From Penicillus capitatus (lineage: Eukaryota; Chlorophyta), in assembly GCA_965649825.1 (NCBI GenBank), contig OZ287697.1, forward strand, positions 1,364,001 through 1,428,000: a stretch of 64,000 nucleotides of DNA, in the 5' to 3' direction. The notes beneath the pieces are model-generated. The model worked only from the letters and a program-made list of their open reading frames with translations. It was not told the DNA's origin and searched no databases. Every line of letters begins with the position of its first letter. Within the stretch, counting starts at the first letter, position 1. The translations under genes were made by a program, and so were the position numbers. This document shows, one piece after another, positions 48,101 to 61,483 of the stretch.

Positions 48101-50946
48101 CAACAAAGCAAGACGTGGCGGAGCCATCTTCTTCAAGTATAATGACACGCAATCTATTTCCATGCAATTAGACAACAGCATTCTCCAGAACAACTCAGCT
48201 GAGTATGGAGGTACTTATGATAAGAATATCAGAAAAAAGCTTCACAGTCTTCTTCACTTAGGAGGGATTCAGATTGCTGCCGAAACGTTGTCCTTGTTGC
48301 AGAACTGTCGGACGGAACATGATGAATGTAGAGTTGTTGCTATGGCGAACACCTCGCTGATGGATAACAGAGCAAGGTCGGCAGGTGGTGCTATCTTTAT
48401 TGACACAGTTGCTGGTCTCCGGCTGAACTGCTCAGATAGATCGAAAGAGGAGGAACTGCAATTCTTTTCGAAAGAACAGTGGATGTCTATGAGGCGCCTG
48501 GTATCTATCTACGACATCTGCCCATCCTGGAAAAACAACACAGCTGAGAGATATGGACGGGATGTGGCGACCTCCGCATTCGGTATGCGGAAGGAGATTG
48601 CTGATGAACAGACAGGATTGCCGCGTTCGGTGAACGGAAATAATTACACCATACACAACCACAGAAGCGGAAAACCAATTCCCGTGATCAGTCTAACACT
48701 AGTGGATGAGCTCGGACAAGGCCCGGTTGTTGGGGAGAACAACGAGACCATCAAGGCTGTGATGTCTTCGCCGGATGGATTCTTTACTGGAAGTGTTAGC
48801 AGGCCTCTGGGCATCGAAAGCGCGAATTTCAATGCCACTGGCTTCGTAAAGCCTGGAGTGTACAAAGTTAAGATTGAGTTCGAAGGAACAGACCTGGAGA
48901 GCTTCGAGATCACTGTGGAGGTTAAGCCGTGTGAAATGGGTGAAGTTCCTTCTGGAAACGGGACGTTCTGTGAATCTTGCAACGCTGTCTCTTTTAATTT
49001 TTCTCCGGAAGAGGATCTGGAATGCCATCCGTGTCCAGAGAATGGAGACTGTAGCAGTCAAGTCATCCTGCCAAACAAAGGGTATTGGCATCGAACTCCT
49101 TGCTCGGAGCGCGTCCAAAGATGTCTGACAACAGAAGCGTGTGACAGTGACAATCGTGAGGACGAGTTAGCAGAACTCACACAAGATGTGGAATCCTGTG
49201 ACTTTAATGAACAGTACCTGCAGAACTACACAGAGGCGCAGTGCAGAGAGGTGCGCTTCAAGTTTGACTGAAAACTGCTATCAAGTGTCGTTGGGATTTC
49301 AGGGGCATGAAGGGGCACTATGTGGATCCTGCAAGGAATCTTACGGCAAGTCCCACTCTCATCTTTGCGAAGAATGTCGATCAGATGCTGCTGATGTCGT
49401 CTTAGTCGTTCTGTCATTTCTTGTCTTATTAGGCTTATCCAGCATCACCATCAGAAGTAACCTCATCTCTGTGTCTTCATCGCAGCAGGGACAGCAAAGG
49501 CAAACTACTCCTCAGTTTTCGGCTGCCTCCACCAGCACCCACACAGTTCCAGCAGAGAGGAGAATAGAATTGGCAGTCATGAAAGATATCACAGAAGAAG
49601 GCTCGACTTCTGATCGCAGTCAAGAAGCTGGTACTGGTCAGCCTTCTAAAGATGCAGAGCTCTCCAAATGGAAGGCAATTGAGCTCTTAAAGGTAACTCT
49701 TTCCTCTGTCACATGTTGTGTCCATTCATTATGACTGTTCTGCAGATTACAGTGAACTTTTTGCAGGTCACAGCCATAGCTGTGGCAATCGATGCTCAGT
49801 GGACATTCGCATTAATCGCACTTTTCCGTACTGCAGGTAAGTAAACAACGACTCTGCACGAAAGTTTCTGAACATGTCGTCTGTGATGCAGAGTTCGTTA
49901 GTGCCATCACATCGGAAGCCGTCAATCGTTCTGTCGACTGCCTTATCCCAGCAGGAACGCATCTGCAGCGATCAGTCGCCAGTACACTGGTAGATGCATC
50001 GCAGCCGATTGCATGCATCCTTGTCTTTATCGTTTTCTGGCTGGCGATCAAGATCAGACGTCGCAAGTCATGGATGTATCTGGTGAGGGAGTGTGTCCTC
50101 AGCACCCTCGTCGTCTTTTACGTCAGTTACATCTCCATCACCAAGACACTCATCAACATCTTTAACTGTGTCGAAGTCCACGATTCAGCAACAGTTGGAA
50201 TCGATGAGACAACAAACTACTGGGCAGTGGACACCGGCGTCGAGTGCTACGAGGGATCCCATGCCGCACTGGCCTATCTGTTGGCGTGGCCATTCCTCGT
50301 CATCTTTACTTTTGGATTTCCACTCTCTGTCGCATTCCTCGTCGCAAAGAAGGTTAAAGAAGACTACAAGGAAGGCTGGATATACGAAGTCAGCGGCTTC
50401 GTCTATCGATCCTACAGCAAAAGATACATATTCTGGGAATCGGTGATCATGATCAGGAAAGCCCTTCTCGCCATCGTGGTCGTCTTCTCCTACGAACTGG
50501 GATTCAACGTTCAAGCTGTTCTGGCCTCCTTCGTCCTGATCATGGCCCTCTACTTTCAAATGAATTGTCGTCCTTACCGTAAAGAGTTCGATCATCTCAA
50601 TGACGTTGAGAGTCTCTCCATCTTGATTTCTTCTTTCACGTTCATTTGCAGCATCTTCTTTGGCATCGGTTACGTCTCTGATGAGGTTCGTGTGCTCATC
50701 AGCGTTCTCTTATGCTTTGCAAACGTCCTGTTCTTTTTCTACCTGCTCACTCTTTTTACTGTCTTCGGAGCCAAGTACCTGAAAACAGTGCTGGTTAGAG
50801 AAGGAATTCATCACTCTCCAGCAGACGGCACCTTTCGCATTCTCGGTGCCTATTTTATCAACTATCTATTCACTGATGTGAAGGATGCCATGGTGAGATG
50901 GGTGAATCATGGAAAATCTCGTCGCTATCTCCGTTCTGAAGTTTGA
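45102..50946 (+). CDS. P7: Pmp-like beta-helix polytopic membrane protein
   Basis: Complete. Exons 45102-45480, 45545-45860, 45914-48210, 48262-49250, 49303-49692, 49746-49836 and 49892-50946 (TGA). The sum is 5517 nt, giving 1838 residues. Signal peptide MRRRLLGLLLTCVVF; pro-region ends near GRSLRQDD. Cap: RATRTWRINRSLLNDV. The beta-helix is about 765 residues and includes an exact four-coil tandem duplication. Exon 4 has GQGPVVGENN, SPDGFF, CESC, CHPCPENGDC and GYWHRTPC. Exon 5 has GHEGALCGSC (Ala where others have Pro) and a helix (VVLVVLSFLVLLGLSSITI). Exon 7 has SHAALAYLLAWPFLVIF, FTFGFPLSVAFLV, FWESVIMIRKALLAIVVVF and CRPY. Intron 4 (52 bp) contains an in-frame TGA and shifts the frame, which proves the intron at that site and supports it in P4 and P5. 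P4 is its sister gene; P8 is convergent downstream. Confidence 0.9.
46861..47484 (+). repeat. 312-bp tandem duplication within P7 beta-helix
   Basis: Bases 46861-47172 and 47173-47484 are near-identical over most of their length, and a more diverged copy follows. The unit of 104 residues equals four coils (25+26+26+27). One visible change turns GGFVVV into GEFVVV in copy 2. Confidence 0.9.
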
Positions 50947-52413
50947 AGTGGCTTCATCATGTTTCACATGTCGATTTGTGGGGGAATGAAGAAAAGAGAT
51001 CGAAGTTCTCTACCCTTCATCGTATCGACGATGTCGGGTATCTAAAGGGGACAGAAATTGTTATCGAACATGAATTTAAACAGAAGCGTCTCATTTTTTG
51101 CGGATTAGCCTTTCCATCGTCGTCTTCGATTCGCTGAGATCACTGACTACTTGATGCGGAATGCATAGGAAGAATGCTTCATTTCCAACGGTGCATCTCG
51201 ATCCAGATTCGGACACCTGCAGAACGCAGCAGGATACAAAGGCTGCATCGTCTATTCGGATTCTCTCTGGACAGAGAGAGATCACCTTCACCTGTCCACA
51301 CCGACAACTTCTGTGTCGTCGCAAACATTTCTTGGTGCATGTCTAACGGCAGAGATTCGAATGTTGCCTCCAAAACGCAAAAGTGTGATAAAGTGTGAGA
51401 ACGTTTACGACATCGGCACAGAGCTGTGTCGTCGAAGGACTCGCCCAAAGGCAGCAGCATCATCCGTCTGGCAAACTCCGAAGGAACGGACGCAATGTCA
51501 GCCGCAGATTCAGTAAGAGAGCTCCTATGTCACACAATCTGTGAAGGAAGATTCGACTCGGCGGCTCGTACACGGGCGCGTTCTCTCTCATGGGACGTCG
51601 CGCAAAGCACATGAGAGCGTGTTGAGTTTCTGAGAAATTAAGTACCATACAAGCCGCAAAACGTCTGCGCGAACATCTGCGATGGGATTACTCTGTGTGA
51701 AGACAAAGAACGGAGCGGACCTATAGAGAGAGGGCAGCTGAACAGTGACGATATTCTTTGGTTGAGACTCTTTACTGAGCGTCTCGTTCTTCGAAGTCGG
51801 GGTAGTCGTCGTCTGCATGTCGCCTGCGACGTCATTTTGAAGGAAACGGTTCCGTGGCCAAGGAGGAGCACTTGCAGACGCAGCTCTGTGTCGACTGTTT
51901 CAGCGTTCGAAAAGCGAAGGCTTATGGCAAATGGCCTGCTACATACAACACGACACTGAGAAGCTAACTCTTACCTGGACATCGAATCACTGGAGTCCTC
52001 TGTTCAGGCTTAGGCAGGAAATGCATGACATCGCCGACTTCATCGTTCACGTCCGAGTTCTGGTGAGAGACGATTCGGCAGCTCTGGCCGCAAGCTGTAG
52101 GGGACACCTGTCTGTGATGTGCAGGACTTGGGATGTATCACCTTCTTGTGTGCTTACCATATGCGAATCTTCGTTGGCGGTTCTTACTGTGAAGTGAGAT
52201 AGAGTCACACTTTCAGAATGTGTGACTCGGTGCATAAAGATTTCGAGCGCACGAGCAGGAAAGGATGGCATTCAACTCCTAATGTAATGCAGTCTCTTAC
52301 ATCTCACACATTCATCTCGACAAGCAGTTGGCTAGTGATTGACAATCGTTGTCTTATGAACACTTTCGTTTAAATAAAAACATTAACGAACGCAAAGGTG
52401 TTCAGATATGCAC
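50947..52413. other. Intergenic between convergent P7 and P8
   Basis: About 1.47 kb. The first 580 bp match the 3' flank of P4. The remainder contains short frames on both strands with no motif. No terminator or polyadenylation signal can be assigned with confidence. Confidence 0.5.
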
Positions 52414-55400
52414 TTAGTGACTTGCACACCTAGTGGGATTCATGGTGACCGAGGTTCTGTGGCGGCCACTGTTGCGGCGACGACACAGAGAAAGAAAACT
52501 CTGTTTGAACAGGACAAAGATGTGATCGGTTACGTAGACTCTGATAATGTGATGTGGTCCTGAACGGGGATCGAATGCCACGCCCTCGTTGACCAATGTC
52601 ATCCTCAAGTATGTGGCACCAAAGCTGAAGAAACAACAGAGAAAACAGAACAGCAGCGCGCCGTTGGACAGGACAACAACCAGTGTCACCAGGACTCGAA
52701 CGACTGAGGAGACTCTGTCTTCGCTGAAGAAGATGCTCGAGACAAAGGTCAGCGAGGAAACAAGAATAGAGGCTCCCTCCATTTCGTTCAGGACGTCAAG
52801 ATCGTGGCGGTATGGACGGCAGACTATCTGCACGTACAGGGCGAGAATCAGGACGAACACTGCGAGAACCTGCTGCAGATCGGCGCCAAGCGGGTAAGAG
52901 AAAACAACAACGACGGCCAGAATGGCCTTGCGGAGCAGGATGATCGATTCCCAGAAAATGTACTTCTTCTCGTACGATCGGTAAAGGAAACCGGCAACGT
53001 CGTAGACCCATCCCTCTTTGTAGTCTTCCTTGACGTTGCAAACGGTGAGGTGACCAATGACGGCGGGAAAGCCGAAAGTGAAGACGACCAAGAACGGCCA
53101 TCCCAGGACACCTGCCAGGACTGCGTGGGATCCCTCGTAGCACTTGATCGCGGTGTCGACCGACCAGTAATCCGTCGTGTGGTCGACGCCGACGGAGACT
53201 GAGTCGTGGACTCTGATGCAGCTGAGGATGTTGACGAGAGACTTGCTCAGCGAGATGTAGCTGATGTAGAAGATGACGAGGGCACTCAGGATAACCTTCT
53301 TCAGCAGATAGATCCACGTCTTCTGGCACCAGGTCTTGATCGTGAACCAAAAGATGGCGTAGACGAGGATGGCGGCGAGGGGCTGGAAGATGTCGACCAG
53401 AGTGCTTCCGATGGATCGTTCGATCGAGGCAGTCGAAGGAATGATGCAGTCCACGGAACGATTGACGGCTTCGGACGTGATGCCACTGACGAACTCTGCA
53501 GAGAACACAGCGCATTCATCGACTGTTTGATGCCACGGTGATCCCTTACCGGCGGCTTCGAACATGGCGATGATGGCGAGTGTCCACTCGACGTTGACAG
53601 CAATGGCAATTGCCGTCACCTGAAGAAAGTTCACCGTTATCTGTACGACAGCCCAGAATTTCACTCATTCAGAGTGAGATGGATGGGCAGATAGGACCTT
53701 GAACATCTCGACTGCTTTCCATTTGGCGAGTTCTGCATCTTCAAGGCTCCGGTTAGGATCGTTCTCTTGTTCCTGGTCGTTTCTTTGTTCGGGATCGATT
53801 CTGTGATCGTATCGAGAATTCAGAAACTTGCTTGGTACGTGCCCAGTGACCATCATCTCTACCATCTGTTCATTGACCGGAACCGAACGCGTACTTGCAG
53901 ATGCGAGAGCTGGCTGAGAAGCGGATTCTTCTGGCGGCCAAGGCGATGCAGCAGCAGCGGCAGGAGTTCGATTGCTTCTGACTGTGAAGCTTGACAGTCC
54001 CATCAGTACAAGAAAGGAGACGAAGATCAGAGCGTAGTTGCCGAATCCCGAGAAGCACTTCTCGCAGAGGAAGGAGTGCGTCTTTCCGTAAGACTCCTTG
54101 CACGAACCGCAGAGAGGTCCATCGTGTCCCTGTGGTACAACTTGTCTGAGAAGCTGAGATGACATCCAGACTCACCTCTCTGCACTGCGCCTCTGCGTAG
54201 TTCTCGAGCGATTCCTCGTCGAAGTCGCAGCTCTCCACGTCTTTTGTCGCTTCTATCATATCTTGCTGCCTGTCTTCAAAGTCGCAGCCGTCGGATGCGA
54301 GACACCTCTGGATGTGTTCTGAGCACGGTGTCTTATGCCAGTATCCTTTCTTCGGCAGAATCACTCGGGTCTCGCAATTCCCGTTCTCGGGACACGGATG
54401 GCAGGCCAGGTCGTCGTCAGGATGGAAGCTGAAAGTCGATGTCGTGCAGGGCTCGCAGAAGGTGCCGTTTCCCGATGGCACCTCGCCCATGTCGCAGCTC
54501 TTCACTTCGACGGTGATCTCCATACTGTTGATCTGCTCTTGGTCAAATTCGACGACGACCTTGTAGGTGCCAGGCGTCGCAAACCCGGTGGCGGTGAGAT
54601 GCACAAGATCCAGGTTCAATGGCACCCCGACGCTCCCATCAAATAAGCCATCTGGTGAAGACATCACGGCGAAAACCTCTCTGCTGCCCACTCCAACAGC
54701 AGGACCTTGGCCAAAATCATCAACAGCTCTCAGTGTAATCGTGGAAAGCGGCGTGCCACTCTTGTGGTTGCGTATGACAAAGGCGTCTTCGTTCACCTGT
54801 ATCACGTCTTCCTCTTTCTCACTGAGTATGTTCGTCTGGACGCTGGACAGAAAAGATGCAACTTCTGGACCATATCTGCGGGCAGTGTTGCCCGATATAG
54901 CTGGACAGATATCCTCGGAGAATTCGAGGCCCATAAGCGACTCCATTTGCTTCCTTGAATAGAATTCCGGTCCTTCGCTAGACGCCTGGGCCGCACACTG
55001 AACTCGCATGACTGCCGCCCTGTCGACGATGATTCCTCCGCCAACTGCTTCTGCTTCGTTCGTTGAGAAAGAAGAGTTGATGACGGCAACAACGCCGCAG
55101 ATGTCTCCTTGTCTCGGTGAGCAGTTCTCATGTACCGCTTGCTCCTCTTTGGCAATATGGAGCCCACCTACGCGATAGAATGATCGATTACTTCCCCTGT
55201 GTTGGCATGTTGAGGATACCTCCGTACACTGCCGAGTTGTTCACCACAGTGCTTCCCTGCAGCTGCAACGCAAGTGATCGGGGATCGGTGTACTCGAGAA
55301 AGATCGCTCCTCCGCGTGTTGCAATGTTGTCTCGCATTGTGCAGTTGACGCACAGAATGCGCGACGCGGATCTACCCGCGATGGCACCCCCGTCCTTCTC

Positions 55401-58400
55401 CGCTGTGCAGTGAGACGCAGTCAGATTCTTCGCCCTGACATCGGACTCTGACAACGCAATGGCACCTCCATCGACATCGGCACTTCCGTTGAACATCGAC
55501 GTCGACTCAACGAATATTACGCTCCTCTTCTCGGCACTGACAAAGCCGCCGCTTTCGGAGACCTTTCCGTCAGCGATTTCCAGGTCACTGATGTTCAGCA
55601 TCGATTCGGAGAGGAAGAAACTGCCACCTCGCTCGGCTGTGCCATCTGTCAAGCTGCTGGATGTGATACTCAGGGATGAAGCCTTCATGTGGCAGTGTCC
55701 TCCGGATTCTGCAGCACGGTTGCCGGCAAATGTAACGTTCGCCAGACTACCAGTGGAATTCCTTCGCAGATCGAGAGCTCCACCAAACTCGGCAGTGTTG
55801 TTGCTGATGTGCGCGTCCGTGATGTTGACGGCGCTTGGCTCTGTGGAGAACAATCCACCTCCGTTGCTGGCAGCATTGTTCCCTGCGAGAAGCAGTCTGC
55901 TGGCAGTGAGAGTGCTCCGAGATATCTCGATGCCACCTCCCTTGTCATCTGCATGACCGGCTGTGATACTGACATTTGTCAACACAGCAGATGCATGCTC
56001 TGTCAGTCGCAGTCCGCCACCGTCCTTCGATGCCCAACAGTCTTGAATGCTTGTATTCAGCAGTGTGAGATTTCCATCGCTGCCATCGATGCATCCACCC
56101 AATCGGGCAGTCCCATTCTCTAGTGACGAATCACTGATCACCAGAAGACTGTTCTTTCTCGCGTATATGAAGCCACCAGTCTCACAACGGCTGTGCTTGA
56201 AAATACATCGACTCAGGATGAATGTGGCCTGCTCAGTATATAGTGCGCCACCACTGTACGTGCCCCAATTGTCGATGAAAGTAACGTTTACTAGAGTATC
56301 GTTGTCGCTGAAACCTTGCATTATGGCACCACCACTTAAGGCGGCAGAATTGTTCCTGAAAAGAGAATTGGTGATGGTCATGTTCTCCAAACCGACAGCA
56401 TAGATGCCTCCGCCTGATTCAACGACGGCATTGTTCTCAAAAACCAATTCATCTCCAGAAATCGTTGATGTAGTTGCTAAGAAGCCCCCTCCAAAATCTG
56501 CTTGATTTGCTAGAAAGCGTGTAGAAGTCATGACAGCTGTTCCCGAAAGGGTCACCCTGACGGCGCCTCCGACATGCCCAGCTTGGCACTCTTGCAAGGT
56601 TACGTTGTAAACAGTGACTGTTCCCATCTCGCAGTCCACGCAGCCGCCTAACCTTGCAGTGCCATTTCTGAAGACAGACTGTCTGACGTCGACGTACGAT
56701 CCTCCTTCTTTGATCTCCAGACATCCGCCACTCTCTTCTGCTCTTCCGTTGCTGAAGACGCACCGCCTGATGGTGGCATTCGATTCGGAGACGTGCACGG
56801 ATCCTCCCTCAAAAGATGCGGAATTCTTAGTGAAGCTGACGTCGACGAAAACGCCAACAGAATTCGTCGAAAGCCTGACGGCCCCTCCCCTCACAGCCGA
56901 GTTGTTGCGGAAGAGCGAATCTCTGATGGACAGTTCCGACTCCACGGCGTACACGGCGCTTCCATTGTTGTCTGCCAGATTCAGTCCGTCGCCGACGATC
57001 TGCGACTCCGTGATGTAGAGTCCCGCTCCTTGTTCTGCCGATCCTTTGTCGATGCGGCATCTTCGGATGTCGAGTCTGGATTCCTTGGCGTGAACTGCGC
57101 CGCCAGACGTCGATGCGTTGTTCTGGTCGAACTCGCAGTCGGAGAGATTGGCCGTGAAGGCCAGATCCAGATAGAGAACGCCGCCGACGTCGGCTGTGTT
57201 CTTTCTGAAAGTGCTATCTGCGACGGCGACGTCAGATTCGGAGGCGACCAGCACTCCGCCCGAACTGTTGGCCCTGTTGGCGACGAATCGGCATGACTGG
57301 ATGACGGCAGAGCTAGCCGCTCGAAGACTCAAGGCGCCGCCCTCTCTTGCTTCGTTCCGTCTGAATGTGTCGTTCGCCAAGGACACGTTCGAACTTGTTG
57401 CTGAGATGGTGGATCCAGTCGTGCAAGCATTCTCTTCGAAACGAGTGTCCCGGACGGATGCAGATGCACTCGACAGTCGAATGCATGGAGTGGCAGCGTC
57501 CGCCACGGACATGTTGACTGTATTCCGGACGAAGGAAGCGTTGGACAGACCCAACGATCCACTCTCGACTTGAAGGATGGGACACGCGTTCTCTGCAGCG
57601 TCCATGCGCTCGATGGATGTCTCTGAACCGTCTGACCCGCGGAACACTACCGTACTGGCCTTGGCGGAGTCCGACAGACGGTTCTGCCGAACTCGGATGT
57701 TTTCCAGTTGGTTCCGACGGGACAGCGTCACACCACAGTGACCGCCACACTCGTTGTCGGAGAATTCGAAGTCCAACAGCTCCAGTCCGGAGCAGGAAGG
57801 ACTCAACATGGCGAGAGCAGCAGCATCGATCACGGTGTTCCGCTCGAAGCTGACGTGCTGAAGCTGGATGACGCCTTGCGTTCTGTCAGACTGGCACTGC
57901 TCCACTTCGACGATACCTCTAGACCCGGAAGAACCTCTCAGAGAGCAGTTCTCGAATCTGAGGTTGGCAAGAAGAACACTTCTGGATCTGTACAGAAACG
58001 GAGTGTCAAGGTCGCCTTCGCGTGAAGGCTGTTAAGCTTACTTAACAAGGAAGACGCCTTCTCTGTCGCCTGGACATGTGATGGACGCTTTCCGCGGGGC
58101 TCTCGGATAGAGACCCTCCACACTCCGAGTCCTGCCCGTCGCTGCGCTGATCGTCACATTCCACGGGATGATGACTGTAGCTGCTGGCTGGATGGCCACA
58201 GTGACGTCGAAGACGAGCGTATCTCCTTCTGTCGTACAGTTAACGATGACTTGGAGGTCGTTGTCAATCGTCTCAAGAACTGCGTCGTCGATACGCCAAG
58301 TACGCGTCGATGTGTCGAGATACCGACGCACCTCGCTTCTGCTCAAAGCGCACGCATACTCTGAGCGGATTCACAGACCAAGTTCTCAGTCCCTTGGGAC

Positions 58401-58675
58401 GCATCCGCAGTTTGTGGCTCACCCGGATTTGAACTGTCGGCGTCGTTTTGCAGCAATTGTTTCCCGAGACGCTGTTCTCCGATGACGAAATCTCCGTCCG
58501 CCGACCGAGACGCCGCCATGCGCGAAGAGTCACCGAACCCGTCAATGCCGTTTTCGGTCCTCTCCGACGCGGGTCGGTTACGGTCCGAAGGCACAGTCAT
58601 TTCGGTAGTGGCGTATAGCGAAGGCTGAAATGGCACGAGACAGAAGACGGAAAGAAACCGCAGTAAAGTGGCCAT
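52414..58675 (-). CDS. P8: Pmp-like beta-helix polytopic membrane protein
   Basis: Complete. Exons 58675-58423, 58360-58042, 57987-55220, 55167-54176, 54129-53698, 53640-53550 and 53495-52414 (TAA). The sum is 5937 nt, giving 1978 residues. Signal peptide MATLLRFLSVFCLVPF; pro-region has KQLLQND. Exon 2 begins EYACALSRSEVRRYLD and has TRTWRIDDAVLETIDND and IPWNVTISA. The beta-helix is about 920 residues. Exon 4 has GQGPAVG, SPDGLF, CEPC, CHPCPENGNC and GYWHKTPC; exon 5 has GHDGPLCGSC, a helix (ALIFVSFLVLMGLSSFTV) and the longest cytosol-side linker of the family (432-nt exon). Exon 7 has GSHAVLAGVLGWPFLVVFTF, GFLYRSYEKKYIFW, RKAILAVVVVFSYPLG and CRPY. Intron 1 is needed to bypass a TGA and a frame change just before EYAC. 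Its exon 5 and 7 resemble P3; its exon 2 resembles P5 and P9. Confidence 0.9.
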
Positions 58676-61483
58676 GGCAATAAGCGCAATGTCCGTTTCC
58701 CCGACAGTGAGCTCTCGGGCATAAGAAGCTTTGACGGTTGTCTGCAGGTTCTACCCATCGCCAACACTCCGCCTTATCTTGGAAGCTGGCTGATATCAAC
58801 GGACAGTGAGTATCATTGATTGGTTCTCATTTCCTTCTGTGCGTCGGATTCGATGGTTTCTTCTGCGACCGCAGGAAGAGTTTGCGTCCCTAGTATTCTA
58901 GTGGTCACTTCTCAGCGACGACAGCGCGATGAGAAGAGTCGGGACAGAAGAAGCGAATCCTGGGCTTGACACGCGGACAGAACAAACCGAGCGTGACGCG
59001 ACGGACGTGATCGACTCCATCGCGCGGCAGCTGCCCATCGGCCGAGCTTCCGCATCCCTGCCTCCTTTGCTTCTAGGACGATGCCTTTCACGTAACGGAG
59101 ATTCCATTCGCAAGCTCACTTTCCCATCGGATTTGACAGAGCAATTTCCCATGACACGAATGGTCCAGTGTCTGCGCTCTGCAGGAGCAGGTTAGATGTG
59201 ACTGAAAACGATTCTCTGTCTCTCCGTCGCGGCTGATACTCGGCAACGCATACTGAATGAATCTATCGAGGTTCACTGCCACTATTATTATGCATCTTCA
59301 TCAAGAAAGCAGAGCTTGAATGGAGATGAGAGAAGCTCCATGACACGGACAGGTAAGAACAGACCCCTTCCTGCCAGTCACGTCATTTTATCAGAAGTAA
59401 TCTAAGCGAAGTGGAGAAGATCAAAAACAAGTCTTTTTGCAGCTGAAGTATTCTGTCGGAGAACGTGATCAAAAGAAAGGCATAGTGTTCGGAGAGGTGA
59501 TCTGCATGACTGGCTGGGATGACACCACATCAATGACATTGCAAAGACGATCTCCAAATAGATTTACAACCTTCTAGCTCGCGGCACCGTACACTTCATG
59601 TTACCAATCGAGTTGCAGAAAGGTGCACCGATGGCCTTTGACAAGCTCGACCGTAGACAATATCGTATTTGACTGTAGATACGCTTCCGTCTCATGTGTT
59701 CGTTCTTGCGCGCCTCGTACGAGAACAGGTCGCAGAGAGAACAGACGGAAGGCCGAGCTCCGGGAAAAGGAAGAATATCTCGCTTCATCCGAAGGCAGAG
59801 ACTCCCTCGCTGTCATCTTCTTAGGAGAGAGATCCTACCTATTGCGGTGACGTCAGAAGATCCTGCTGTCACGAGTGAGAGACGAGAAGTGGCAGTACCA
59901 GTCGACTGCATACTTCCGAATCGAAAGCAGACCTCAAAAGACGGCATACATAGCATGCTCAGCAGCACATAAGAAATCGAATGGGCTGCGGTCTATAAAA
60001 GCTGATGTGAGAGAATACGGTCTTTGGTGTCTTGACTGAATATCATGTCTGTCAGAACACGCATTCCGACGATGTCGTCGGTCAAGAGGACAGACACGTG
60101 GACGTTTTGGTTCATTGAGCAGACTGGCATCATTCTGGACACCTTCTGAGTAATCACTCTCATTACATGTAGGACATGACATGTGAGCATGCATCACGTC
60201 ACATGCATTCTCTTTCATTCGCCTGATCGTGACGCGCTTACCAGCTAGGATGATCGATCATTATGTAGAAAACTGAATGCGTCCAGAACGCGCTTGGACT
60301 CGGAGCACTGGCCGCTTGAGAGCAGCATCTCTGTGGGAGACTAGGATCACATCAAGGAAGATCACTCTGGACATCTACAGCTAGCCGTGCGATACATAGT
60401 CCCGACGAACACAGCTGGCGTTCGTCTCTACGACTGTCTTCGTTGGTGCTGTCCAGTCGTTGGTGTTCTACTTTGTTGGTCGAACGATCCCAGCATAAGC
60501 ATCGACCAAGCGTTTCGTTGGCCTTTATGCTTTTCTGACGGTATCTCTTCTTCACAATGTTACGGCTGTCAAGAAATGTTACTGGACAGTTGGTTCTCTT
60601 TGTGTCCAACGCGAGTCTCATTCTTCTTGATTCGATTCAGTTTCTCTGTCTTCTTGTGCCATCTATCTCCTCTGATGGCGAATGCTCAAGACAACGACAT
60701 CGTCGTTGACAACTGCTTCAGTACACAGGGAGCTGAGCTTCCCATCTCTGCTTTCTTGCATCTCATTGTTCAAACGAACAAGTGACTTGTGAATCCTTCT
60801 TCCAGCTTTCCGAATCGGCTAAGGTCTTCGCTGCAGGCTGCGCTCAAGAACTCGGTGCGTAGCGCAAGTAGCAAACCCATCTGATTTCCTTTGAATGGAG
60901 ATTGGTAACGACAAGTGTGAAACGAAAACACACAAAACAAGCGTTAGAGTAATTCTCAACCAGGACACTCCGGAACCATTACCTCCACAGAAGGGTCTGC
61001 GCGACTTCTGCTGTCATTGTTCACTCACCGAAGTCCGTCGTGCAGAACTTAGGCGGATTTGCTGCAGCGCAAGGCGGTTCTCAAATGACGAATGCATATA
61101 TGAACGACGCCGTTCAGATTGCTCCAGAGTGTCACCAACGTCGATGTCTTTTAAAGGCGGTTGGAACAGTTTACTGGTCTTCGAGTTGCGTCGCCACACT
61201 CGGTTTTCGTCGTTCCATATCAACCTTTTTGGTTTAGCTATTCCTCTAAAATACTGTAAATTGTTTTCAGCGCAGAGTGGATATGCGGCCTGTCGACAGA
61301 GAAGCTTATCCACGAGGCGAATGATATAAACGGTCCGTGTGATTCGACGGACTGTTTGGCAGTTTCGATGCGGCAGATCAGAATATGTGAGTAGTGTAGC
61401 CGACGTGAAGTTTAAATAACCGTTTGAACGACTGTCCGGGCATAAATTCGATGTTTCTTCGTATTCGACAAACTACTTTCAGA
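58676..61483. promoter_or_regulatory. Divergent intergenic region of P8 and P9
   Basis: About 2.8 kb, much longer than the P2/P3 gap. A TATAAAA at 59994-60000 is followed 45 bp later by a 34-codon ATG frame (60045-60149) without motif or signal peptide. An open frame at 60576-60785 has a hydrophobic stretch but no homologue here. A TTTAAATA near 61411 may serve P9. I call no gene in this region. Confidence 0.4.

Larger units (their letters stand above)
44570..51530 (+). repeat. Segmental duplication, copy 2 (contains P7)
   Basis: Homologous with about 17560-24480 in 5' flank, gene and 3' flank, same orientation. The flanks have diverged well beyond the LTR pair, so this duplication is older than the retroelement insertion. 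Edges are approximate. Confidence 0.7.

Noticed and set aside
60045-60785. Small ORFs after a TATAAAA in the P8/P9 gap
   Set aside because: One is 34 codons and the other has only a hydrophobic stretch; neither has a family motif or supporting splice pattern.
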